Assembly: GCF_958450345.1 (NCBI RefSeq)
Contig: NC_088784.1
Span: 68,721,747-68,785,746, forward strand
Direction of reading: 5' to 3'
DNA: 64,000 nucleotides
Source of the DNA: Calliphora vicina
Taxonomy: Eukaryota; Arthropoda; Insecta; Diptera; Calliphoridae
A program made the translations under genes and the position numbers. Below the pieces are notes generated by a model that saw only the letters and a program-made list of their open reading frames with translations, was not told the DNA's origin and searched no databases. Below, piece after piece: positions 55,044 to 64,000 of the stretch; position 1 is the first letter of the stretch, and the number at the start of each line of letters is the position of its first letter.

Positions 55044-56707
55044 GCACAGTGGTATGAGAATAAAAAAAGAGGGAAATAAATCTGTAACTTCTAAACCCTT
55101 ACTCCGATTTGAATAAAATTTCACATGCAAAAAGGTAGTGTAGTCGAGTTTAAGTTTTGAATTTGGACCTCATGAGCCCACCAGGAGCGGGACCAGGGGT
55201 TCCCAAAGTAGGACACCTCGGGTATGTTCAATTTTTAAAATTTTCCTATTTCTTCGTCTGTGTTCCGATTTTAAAAAAATTACACATATAGAATCTCCTC
55301 GTCGAGCAGTACATAAAACCTGCTATCTCTTATAGCTTAGGAGATATTCGCATTTGAAAAATTAATTTTCAACATTTTTACCCACCCTACTCCAGTTTTT
55401 TGGTGACCCCAGTTCCAAATATTCCCCGATTTTATCCATTTTTCTTTTATAGGATTAACAATAGATGTATATATCAAATAAAGAAAGAAGTGTTTAAAAA
55501 TCATGACTGAGTCCAAAGTTACATGCATTTGAATTTAAAAAAAATTAAAAAAGGCGATTTTTTTGCAATTTTTTGGGGAAAAAAGTACTTTTATTCTTTT
55601 TAAGTTATCTAAAAAATTTCTAAGAGGATGTATAATTAATTTGTACTTTTTGAAAAGCTAACTTTACGTCAAATATTCTAAACGAAAAAAATTTATTCTT
55701 TTTGATACCTAGATGACCAGGTCCATTCAAAAAATGCATATTTTTTATGTAAAATTCAACTTTAGGGCAAAAATTCTCAAATCGCATAGTCGATATCAAA
55801 ATATAGTATTCCATTTTAGATGGCCCAATATGTTCTAAATTATTAATTATCAAAAAGTATAAATTTTTTTCGTTTGGAATATTTGACGTAAAGTTAGCTT
55901 TTCAAAAAGTACAAATACATCCTCTTAGAAATTTTTTAGATAACTTAAAAAGAATAAAAGTACTTTTTTCCCAAAAAAATAGCAAAAAATCGCATGTAAC
56001 TTTGGACCCAGTCATGATTTTAAAACAATTCTTTCTTAATTTGATATACACTGGTGGACAAAATTCACCGCCATTTCCCCTTTAGGACGTATAAAAGATC
56101 GCCACGCTACGTTTTTGTAAATTAGGTTAAGTTAAAAAGACTTGTTTTAACAGAAGTATAATTAAAATGAATTATTGTTTTTGTTGAAAAAATAAAATTT
56201 TGTGTTTCAATTATATTTATAACGTGGTAGTCCTTTAAACATTCTAAAGGGAAATGGCGGTGACTTTTGTCCATCAGTGTATACATTTGTTGTTGAACCT
56301 ATAAAAGAAAAATGGATAAAATCGGGAAATTTTTGGAACCGCGGTCATCACAAAACTGGAGTAGGGTGGGAAAAAATGTTGAAAATTAAATTTTCAAATG
56401 CGAATATCTCCTAAGCTATAAGAGATAATTGGTTTTATGTAGAGCTCGACGAGAAGATTCCATATACGTAATTTTTTTGAAATCGGAACACAAACGAAGA
56501 AATAGAATCATTTTTAAAATTGAACATACCCGAGGTGTCCTACTTTGGGGACCCCTGGCCCCGCTCCAGGTGAGCCCATGAGGTCCAAATTCAAAACTTA
56601 AACTCGACAACACTTCCTCTTTGCGCATGTGAAATTTCATTCAAATCGGATTAAGCGTTTAGAAGTTACAGATTTATATCCCTCTTTTTTTTCTCATACC
56701 ACTGTGC
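55044..56707. mobile_element. foldback element with about 630-650-bp inverted arms
   Basis: The ends GCACAGTGGTATGAGAA and TTCTCATACCACTGTGC are inverted partners, and the match continues to the middle: left arm 55044-55693, right arm about 55847-56707, with a spacer of about 150 bp. Shared inner blocks include AAAGCTAACTTTACGTCAAA and GGACCTCATGAGCCCACC. The right arm is longer because a MITE (56049-56279) is inserted in it. The outward flank TACTAGCTGACCCGACAGAC may belong to the same element. No transposase is encoded. Confidence 0.85.
56049..56279. mobile_element. 231-bp Tc1-like MITE nested in the foldback arm
   Basis: Termini CACTGGTGGACAAAATTCAC and, inverted, CACTGATGGACAAAAGTCAC run on through CCGCCATTTCCC with few mismatches (about 37 bp). 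It is flanked by TA on both sides (56047-56048 and 56280-56281), and the uninterrupted arm at 55455 shows the empty site. This fits a Tc1/mariner-type MITE. Confidence 0.88.
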
Positions 56708-56864
56708 GTTGTCCTGTCCAAATTAAAAAATGTTTGTGTTCGATTTGTGAGAAAAGCTTGAAAAGGGTAAAAATAAAAAAAACGTATTATTGAATTGATG
56801 TACAATGAATCTTATGGGCATAGAATAAAATATACATAGAAGCGTTACTGAGAGACAAATATCT

Positions 56865-57168
56865 AAATTCGCTAAATTTATATATTTTGAGTTTTTATAT
56901 AAAAAAATCGATTTTTGTTAAGAGATATGAGTGATCACAGATCGAGCTCTTTTTCTTGATTAAAATTTTGAGTTTTGATATAAAAAATCGATTTTTGTTA
57001 AGAAATATGAATGATTACAGATCGAGCTGCTTTTCTTGATTAAACGCTTATTGGTCAAGTTATTAGCGAATTTAGATATTTTGTGCTTTTGTATAAAAAA
57101 TCGTTTTTTGGTCAGAAATATGAGTGATCACGCTTATTGGCCAAGTTATTAGCAAATTTAGATATTTT
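56865..57168. repeat. minisatellite block 1, unit about 110-120 bp
   Basis: Units carry ATCGATTTTTGTTAAGAAAT, ATGAGTGATCACAGATCGAG, CTTTTCTTGATTAAACGCTT and ATTGG.CAAGTTATTAGCGA. About 2.5 units are here, and the array resumes at 57990. Confidence 0.8.
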
Positions 57169-57989
57169 GAGGCAAAGAATATTAACAAGAAGTGAAACGC
57201 TGTCAAAAAAAACCTAAGTCGGTTGTCAAAAAAAACTTAACTATATGAATGTATTAGTAATATATTGTTTATATGTATTGGTGAAAAAACCACTTTCACC
57301 ACACTCCTCAAACACACATAGTTGTAAAAAAGCGACCTTAAAAATTATAACAAAATTTTATTACAATTAAATTTAAAAATTCGAACAATTCTCAAATTAT
57401 TTATTTTATATTTGACCTGGAAAGGTTTTATAAATAGATTTTTCATCTTTTTATTCAATAATGTCTGCAAAAATTAAACTTATTTGAATTTTGTATTAAT
57501 TTTTAATACGAAATTTTACAATTGCCCAATTCACAACTGGTGTTGTAGCGTTGTATCGTTGTATGTCGTAAATATTTTTCAAACAAATTTTTCGAAACAA
57601 AAACAAAACATTAATAAAAAAAATTACGACATACAACCATACAACGCTACAACACCAGTTGTGAATTGGGCAAATGTGTTTTTTTCAGTTTTAATTTCAA
57701 CACCCAAAAATTTAATGTAAAAAAAAATAAAAATATATATTTTTCGTTTGTGCGAAATAAGCATGTTTCGGTTAATTTAATGGTTTAAATGTGTAGAAAA
57801 AAATTAAAAAATTGTATGTGTTTGTGAAAGTGTGTGTTAGAATTGCAATTTTATCGCAATTTTCAATAAAAAGTTTTGAAGATAAATCTCTCTCTCAAGT
57901 GTGTTGAATTCACATACTACTTGTATGTGAGAAGAGAGAGAGGTTGTTGTTGTAGAAAAAGAGAGAGCCTTCCCTTCTTGTTATTCTTT
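57169..57989. other. segment separating the two minisatellite blocks
   Basis: AT-rich sequence with the long hairpin at 57523-57672 and a GAGAGAGA/CTCTCTCT imperfect inverted pair (57888-57966). It looks like an insertion into the array, though no target duplication was found. Confidence 0.5.
57523..57672. mobile_element. near-perfect 49-bp inverted repeat (hairpin MITE-like)
   Basis: 57523-57571 and 57624-57672 are inverted copies of each other with one mismatch in 49 bp, starting TGCCCAATTCACAACTGGTG, around a 52-bp loop. An open frame reads through it but encodes no known domain. The near identity suggests a recent origin or selection for pairing. Confidence 0.82.
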
Positions 57990-58510
57990 GTTTTGAGGTT
58001 TTATATAAAAAAATCGATTTTTGGTCAGAAATATAAGTGATCACAGATCGAGCTCCTTTTCTTGATTAAATGCTTATTGGCCAAGTTATTAGCGAATTTA
58101 GATATTTTGAGTTTCTATATAAAAAAATCGATTTTTGTTAAGAAATATGAGTGATCACAGATCGAGCTGCTTTTCTTGATTCAACGATTATTTTTATATA
58201 AAAAATTTATTTTTGGTCAGAAATATGAGTGATCACAGATCGAGCTCCTTTTCTTGATTCAACGCTTATTGGCCAAGTTATTAGCGAATTTAGATATCTT
58301 GAGTCTTTATATAAAATATCGATTTTTGTTAAGAATTATGAATGATCACAGATCGAGCTCCTTTTCTTGATTCAACGCTTATTGACCAAGTTATTAGCGA
58401 ATTTAGATATCTTGAGTTTTTATATAAAAAATCGATTTTTGTTAAGAAATATGAGTGATCACAGATCGAGCTCTCTTTGATTAAACGCTTATTGGCCAAG
58501 TTATTTTTTG
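57990..58510. repeat. minisatellite block 2
   Basis: About 4.5 units of the same repeat as block 1, each with the ATGAGTGATCACAGATCGAG core. Some units lack the ATTAGCGAATTTAGATAT part. Confidence 0.85.
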
Positions 58511-58849
58511 TTTTTCTTTAACAATAAAATATTAAAAAACCTACATCAAAACTTCATTGATTACTTTTCAAAAAAAAAAAAATAATTCGATCACACGTGT
58601 GATCTAATTATTCGAACAAGTTAAAATCTCATATTCGAATTATTCGTTTTATTCGAACAAGAGAAAAATCCATTAATTTGAATACCCTAGTGATCACTGA
58701 TTGATCTGAATTGGATTTATCTAACGTTCACACTTGAGTTTCAGTTAATTTTTGTATGACTGCAGGAACCAATTGTCTTAATCTTGATAATTTCGAATAA
58801 AATGTGTTTTCCCGTTTTAAATAAATTTCAGTATAGTAATGGGATAGTA

Positions 58850-59190
58850 TATTCAAAAAAAAAGTACCAAAAATATTTACCCCTTAATTGTTTCCTTCCC
58901 TAAAAAGTTCGAATTTTAAAAACGTCAGGTGTTTGGTACTTTTAATTTTTTAAATAAATAAGTATGCATATTAAATTTAGTTTGTATCTATATTAGTTTA
59001 GAAGAAATAAGGTTACTGAATTTACACAAAAAACCTTCGAATTTCCAATAATCCCTATATGTCCAAATTGCACGTCCCTACCTTTTGGTGTTTGGGCTGG
59101 GTCAAAAAATATTTCATTTGGCTCTGCAAAATAATATATTTTTCTCATCATAGTGAAATTGTAATTTACCATAGTACTTTGCTACCGTTT
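58850..59190. repeat. AGTACCAA-rich dispersed repeat remnant
   Basis: AAAAAAGTACCAAAAATATT, a TTGGTACTTTTAATT word, and the CTTCGAATTTCCAATAATCC block recur here as at 46.0-46.3 kb. Degraded non-coding repeat. Confidence 0.4.
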
Positions 59191-59559
59191 GTACCAGTGT
59201 TGTCATCTTACTGATCAATCGAAATAATGGATATGTTGTGTGAGATCTTAAAAAATTGTAAGAAGCGTTTTTTAAGTTAAAGGTTCAAAAGAATTTATTC
59301 TTATTTATTCTTTTCAAAATCAAATTAAATATATGAGTCTATTATGGATGTCAATGAATTATTTATTTCGAAAACTCTGTTACAAGTATTCTTCTCAATC
59401 TTCAAAAAAATCACGCACTTTCGAATAAGTGTTCCTATATGGTACTTTTTAAGAAATTTTGATATTACAATAATCTGAAGCAACCACAACTGCAATGTAC
59501 TGAAAGATATAATATAGCTAGTATAAATAACAACACTTTAAAATACTTTTTTTCTTCAA

Positions 59560-60788
59560 ATTTTATTTTTTTATTTCTTATTTAATTTTTTTAATTTTTT
59601 TTGTTTACAATAAAGTCAAAAGTAAAAATTTAACTTAATTAAACTTTACCAAAATACATAAAAATTAATGGAATACATTTTAATTTTCATTTCTTTTTTT
59701 TATCGTACTAAATTTAGCCTTTTCAAATTTTAAATGACATATTGTAAATAATGGTTTTGTTTTTTTTTTGTCAAAGAAATTTTATGTTTTAGTATAAACT
59801 TAAAAATTAAGCTGTACTAAATAAAAAAAAAAACTCAGACAAATTAAAAATAAAATTTGATGTTTTTGTTCTTGTGTCTGTATTTTGTTATTAAATATTT
59901 GACTTGATTAACGACTGGATGTTTAATTAAAATATATATTGTAGTATAATATGTACGTACATATGTATATGTATATTGGATGTTAGATTTTCTTTTTTAG
60001 TATAAGTATACATTATATTTTGGTATATTTAATAGGCGCTCGCTCCATTTATTGAATTCTGTATTAATTTTCTATAATTTCATTATTATTATAACAAAAT
60101 CAATTATGATAATATAATTATGTTACATAAAAAATACAAATAATGAAATGTTTAATTACATATTTTGATAAAATTGCTAAAGAAAAGCGCCGGTTTTTAG
60201 TTGATGGTGGGCTGGTGTTTGTCGTTTATTTATTTATTTAGTTTGTTTAGAAAATTATACAAAACGATATAATATATTATATTATAAAATATAATTAAAG
60301 AATGAAGGTATAATTTGTTTTGCTTTGTTTGGTTGTTTGTTTATAAGCGACATACATTCATTACAATTAGAATTGAAATAATATTTCTTCATATTATTTT
60401 TTGTTTTTTAAATAAAATTAACTTAAACATAAATTAAGGAAAGAGAAAAAATTATAATTTGAAAAAATAATAATTAGAAGAAAATATTGGGATAGAATTT
60501 TAACTTAAATTGTTTTGTTGTTGTGGTTCTTGTTGTTTTATTATTATTATTTATGTATTATGTGTTTGTTTTTATTTTATTTATTTTGTATTTATTTTAT
60601 AATTATCAAGATAGAATTTGTATTCATTTCTTGTTTCCTTGGAGTAGTAGTTAGTAGAAACTAATTATCTACTCTATCTCCTCTTTCTCTATCATTTAGC
60701 AGGGGATGGATATTTTGGTGGAGCTTACTTAACTATGTTGTTCTTCTTTTGTTGTTGTGGTTGTTGTTGTTATTAAGGAATAGCTTTT
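59560..60788 (-). other. bl: probable bl 3' UTR
   Basis: Downstream (leftward) of the bl stop. AT-rich, with CAACAACAA/TTGTTGTTG tracts near the stop and many TTTATT words on the plus strand (AATAAA on the coding strand). The 3' end cannot be fixed from sequence alone; the left limit is arbitrary. Confidence 0.4.
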
Positions 60789-60819
60789 TTAATAATTATT
60801 ACGTTGGTTATCCTGCACA
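60789..60819 (-). CDS. bl: bl (HnRNP-K) last coding exon, ten codons
   Basis: On the minus strand a TCTAATTACAG acceptor is followed by 31 nt that finish a split Ser codon and encode VQDNQRNNY then TAA (60789-60791). Joined to 63840 it gives YLLQQ-S-VQDN, matching the Drosophila HnRNP-K ending as I recall it (LLQQSV...). It is too short for ORF finding and was identified by splice phase and the conserved SV. Confidence 0.8.
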
Positions 60820-61089
60820 CTGTAATTAGAAAGAAAAATTTATAAAACGTTAATTTTTTTTCAATATTTTTTTAAAGTTTTTATATCAAAATTATTAATT
60901 TTATAAACTAAATATATTCATACATATTGCATTTTTTGATGATTTTCAAACAGAATTATTGAATTAGTTTAAAATTGTATATTTGTTTGCTTCAATGTCA
61001 TAACTGAATTATTTACCTCAGGTAAATAATTGAAAATTTCACTAAACTAGCTAAACTAAATCAATATTATTGTATAACATATATAAAAT

Positions 61090-62260
61090 TCATAGTTTAC
61101 ATAGTGTAAACAATGTAAAATTTGTTGTGCTTAAAAAAACAGTTCACAAAATCATAAAATTCAATTATTTACATTATGTTAACAATGTAAACTTGAAGCA
61201 AAATTCCCTAAAATGGCTAAACTAAACCAATATTTTGTTTGTAAAATTATAGAAACGTGAAAAACACTTAATTTACATAATGTAAACAATGTAAAATGTA
61301 AATAAAACTCCCTAAACTAGCTAAACTAAATCAATATTCCTGGTTAAACTTATAGAAACATGAAAAATTCTTAGTTTACATAATGTAAACAATGTAAAGT
61401 TTATACAAAATTCTATAAAAAAAAAAAAATTCGAATTCAAATAATTCACAAAATCTAATAATTTTGGAAAATTATGAATTCTTTACATTATGTAAACAAT
61501 GTAAAATTTAAGTAAAATTCCTTAAAATAGCTAAACTAAATCAATAATCTAGGTTAAATGTATAGAAGTAGGAAAAATACATAATTTACACTATGTCGAC
61601 AATGTAAAATTGATACAACCGCGGGTAAAAAGTTAATTGCTTGTCCATACAAACTAAAAATTAACAAAATCTTTAAATTTGAGGGGAAAAATTAATTCTT
61701 TACATTATGTAAACAATGTAAAATTTAAGTAAATTCCCTAAACCTGCTAAACTGCATCAATATTCTTGGTAGAACCTATAGAAACATGAAAAATACATTG
61801 TTTACACAATGTAAACAATGAAAAATTGGCACAAAACAGGGCAAATGGGTTAATTTCTTGTGCATAAAAACAAAAAAAATCATAAAATTTAATAATGTTG
61901 AGAAAAAATTAATGCTTTACATGTAAACTTTAAGTAAAATACCCTAAATGTGCTAAATCAATTCAATTCTTGGTTAAACTAGTTGAAATATGAAAAATGC
62001 ATAATGTAAACAATGTAAAGTAAAAGTGAAATTCCATAACTAAACTGATTATGGCTTCATCTTGGTTATTCTTATAAAAATACATAGTTCACACTATGTA
62101 ATCAATGTAAAATTTGTACAAAACTAGGAAAAAATTTAATTTCTTGTGTATTAAACTATACAATTCACAAAACATAAACAAATTTTAAAAATTATACTTT
62201 ACTATATGTAAACAATGTAAAACATAACTAAATTGCGTAATGTAAATGATGTAAAAATTA
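61090..62260. repeat. tandem array with palindromic TTTACATWATGTAAA cores, unit about 100-115 bp
   Basis: About eleven degenerate units, each with a (T)TTACATWATGTAAACAATGTAAA core followed by AAATTCCCTAAACTAGCTAA and AAATCAATATTCTTGGTT blocks. Cores lie near 61100, 61182, 61279, 61382, 61493, 61593, 61708, 61810 and beyond. The core is a 15-bp palindrome. Divergence between units is moderate. Confidence 0.82.
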
Positions 62261-62329
62261 ATATTTTTGTAGCAAACAGTTCCCAAATAGCCAAAAATTA
62301 AAAGAAAAACAAATTGAAGTTAAAATTTT

Positions 62330-62935
62330 ACAATTCAAAGAACACCTAATATAGTAAAATATAAAGACCTACGATTGAAGCTAAAATTGTACAATAGAAT
62401 GATCTACGATTGAAGAATATAAAGACCCGCAATTGAAGCAAAAATTCAACAATATAAAGGCCTGCGATTGAAGCTAAAATTGTACAATAGAATGATCTAC
62501 GATTTAAGAATATAAAGACCTGCAATTGAAGCTAAAATTCAACGATATAAAGACCTACGATTGAAGCTAAAATTTTACAATACAAAGATCTACGATTGAA
62601 GAATATAAAGACGTAGAATTTAACCTAAAATTGAACAATATAAAGACCTACGATTGAAGCTAAAATTTTACAATAGAAAGATCTACGATTGAAGAATATA
62701 AAGACGTAGAATTTAAGCTAAAATTGAACAATAAGCTAAAATTGAAAGACCTACGATTGAACCTCATCTAGGACTATATAAAGACCTACGATTTAAGCTC
62801 ATCTAGAATTATATTAAGACCTACAATTGAAGCTCATCTAGAACTATATTAATACCTACGATTGAAGCCCCATAAACCAATTGAAGTTCATTTAAGACTA
62901 TATATATAGAACCACTATATAAAGAACCACGATTG
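62330..62935. repeat. tandem array of ACCTACGATTGAAGCT units
   Basis: A short core, (G/A)ACCTACGATTGAAGCTAAAA, recurs about fifteen times at roughly 30-60-bp spacing, alternating with TATAAAGACC and AGAATATAAAG words; the last units switch to AAGCTCATCTAGAACTATAT. It is a separate repeat from the neighbouring array. Confidence 0.82.
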
Positions 62936-63577
62936 AACATGTAAACATTATTAGTACATAATAAAAAAGAATAAGTAATATTAGCTAAAGTTATCGAATT
63001 ATTGGAAAAATTATTTTTCACCAGTTTTGAAATCATCAATGCAATATGTATAAAATTGTTCACTTAAACTATTCACGTTACCATTTTTAAAACTTGTAAA
63101 GAACAATAACGTGAATAAACTTAAAATAAAATCACAAAACCATTAAGATAATGAATATATGATGTTATGAATGAGATGGTAAATATTAGTTTTTCAAACA
63201 CTTTTTTCTTGTAAATAAAATGTAAACTTAAAATATAAATTAAAATAAATATTTGTTACATGAATTCAAATTGGTATGAATTATTATGTTGTTTTATTAT
63301 TTTTGTTAAATCAAATGCAGCTAGTAATAAACATTGTAAGAAGACAAGGGATTTATTGTTAGTACTTAAAAATCAAAACAACAAAATCACTAGTCTTCCA
63401 TACAATGAGTATTTTGTTTCGTTTTTGATTTCTTTTAATATTATTTGTTAAACTTTTTAAAATGAGTAGCTTAATAACTTAAATAATTATCAATTAGAGC
63501 ACCACCCATCAACACATAAAATTACACTTAAACACAAACACCTTTACTTAACTTGAGTTAAAACAATTTTTTTGTTT

Positions 63578-63717
63578 CCCCATTAACAATAAATGATTAA
63601 ACAGTAGTTAGCACTAATAGGTCTTAATATTCAAATTCTATCACTCGTATGGGTAACATTTTGAATTCAGTATTTTCAAAATTAAGACCTGTAGGTTAGA
63701 ATTTTATTGTTAATGGG
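63578..63717. mobile_element. 140-bp hairpin MITE near the bl donor site
   Basis: CCCATTAACAATAAA (63578-63592) is perfectly inverted at 63703-63717, and a second inverted pair lies inside (AGGTCTTAA and TTAAGACCT). It lies about 120 bp from the bl splice donor. It has no coding content. Confidence 0.65.
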
Positions 63718-63839
63718 ATTTAGTTTTATAAATGATTTTAAGGTTATTTAAATTTAGTAAATGAATAAATAATGGTGATATTAATGATTGAAAGGAAAAA
63801 AATGCATACTTTTTTGTTTAGGCTTTGTTTGACACCAAC

Positions 63840-64000
63840 CTCTGTTGTAGCAAATACTGGGCCATTTGTATTTGCTTGGGATTACCGGAAATGGTAATAA
63901 TGCGGTCAGTGGAACCGGGCAAGGGTTCATCGATGGTAATATAAGCACCAGATTCGTTGCGGATACGTCTAATGCGGCCGCCACCCTTGCCAATAATAGC
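63840..64000 (-). CDS. bl: bancal / HnRNP-K, C-terminal KH domain exon (5' partial)
   Basis: Minus-strand frame from the window edge: AIIGKGGGRIRRIRNESGAY, then IDEPLPGSTDRIITISGNPK and QIQMAQYLLQQ, ending in the donor AGAG|GTTGGT. The GKGG loop is the GxxG RNA-binding signature of a KH domain, and this is the last KH domain of HnRNP-K. The protein binds poly-C RNA and single-stranded DNA, and in Drosophila bl affects cell and appendage growth. The rest of the gene lies to the right of the window. Fifty-three codons plus two bases pass the split Ser to the 60.8-kb exon. Confidence 0.93.

Larger units (their letters stand above)
60820..63839 (-). other. bl: last intron of bl (3.0 kb)
   Basis: Donor AGAG|GTTGGT at 63839 and acceptor ATTACAG at 60820 (minus strand). 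It carries two tandem arrays (about 61090-62260 and 62330-62935) and a hairpin element at 63578-63717. If unspliced, the reading frame would add LVSNKA and stop. Confidence 0.75.

Noticed and set aside
57484..57720. 78-codon open frame across the 57.5-kb hairpin
   Set aside because: Its openness follows from the inverted repeat; no domain, and it is not supported by codon pattern.
58589..58604. 16-bp palindrome GATCACACGTGTGATC as an operator-like site
   Set aside because: It lies at the edge of repeat debris in a eukaryotic intergenic region, and related GATCACA words come from the adjacent minisatellite, so chance or repeat origin is likelier.
1..64000. tRNA, rRNA, CRISPR or bacterial-type systems
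   Set aside because: No cloverleaf-like sequence with a standard T-arm, no regularly spaced identical repeats with unique spacers, and the gene structure is eukaryotic.

Overview
This is a single-contig stretch of an AT-rich insect nuclear genome, almost certainly a higher fly (Diptera, probably a calyptrate such as a blowfly or house-fly relative). The evidence is two spliced genes very close in translated sequence to Drosophila genes, short introns beside very long ones, and many decayed fly-type transposons. Species and clade are inferred, because no database was searched.

Two host genes are present, facing each other. The first is a plus-strand gene that I identify as hillarin (hil): a LIM domain, a coiled coil, a degenerate transglutaminase-like domain and the C-terminal hillarin/KY region. 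I rebuilt nine coding exons between 16865 and 51192, encoding 813 residues. Introns 1 (10.2 kb), 3 (18.9 kb) and 8 (2.4 kb) are swollen with transposons; the others are 57-236 bp. The second is the 3' end of a minus-strand gene that I identify as bancal (bl, HnRNP-K): the last KH domain at 63840-64000 is spliced over a 3 kb intron to a tiny terminal exon at 60789-60819, followed by an AT-rich probable 3' UTR. About 9.6 kb separates the two stop codons.

Region by region: 1-1.4 kb is the 3' end of a Pao/BEL-type LTR retrotransposon (integrase and 3' LTR). 1.5-15.6 kb, upstream of hil, is a transposon nest with two hAT-like elements, mariner relics, a MITE with a perfect 8-bp target duplication, and hairpin-headed dispersed repeats. 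16-27.8 kb holds the hil 5' UTR and exons 1-3, with further repeats in intron 1. 28-46.6 kb is intron 3, with a 4.9 kb inverted-repeat structure, decayed LINE and mariner pieces, a hAT transposase remnant and a LINE 3' fragment inside a long inverted repeat. 46.7-51.2 kb holds hil exons 4-9, with a decayed copy of part of exon 4 inside intron 8. 51.4-58.6 kb is repeat-rich, with a mariner relic, a 1.66 kb foldback element carrying a nested MITE, and a minisatellite split by a hairpin element. 59-64 kb is the bl tail, whose last intron carries two different tandem arrays.

The main points for a second look are: the apparent loss of all three catalytic positions in the hillarin transglutaminase-like fold; the exon-4 copy in the gene's own intron; long inverted repeats inside transcribed hil introns that could yield double-stranded RNA; two dispersed repeat families with the same hairpin head; and the tandem arrays in the bl intron. 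I found no tRNA, rRNA, CRISPR array or bacterial-style operon.
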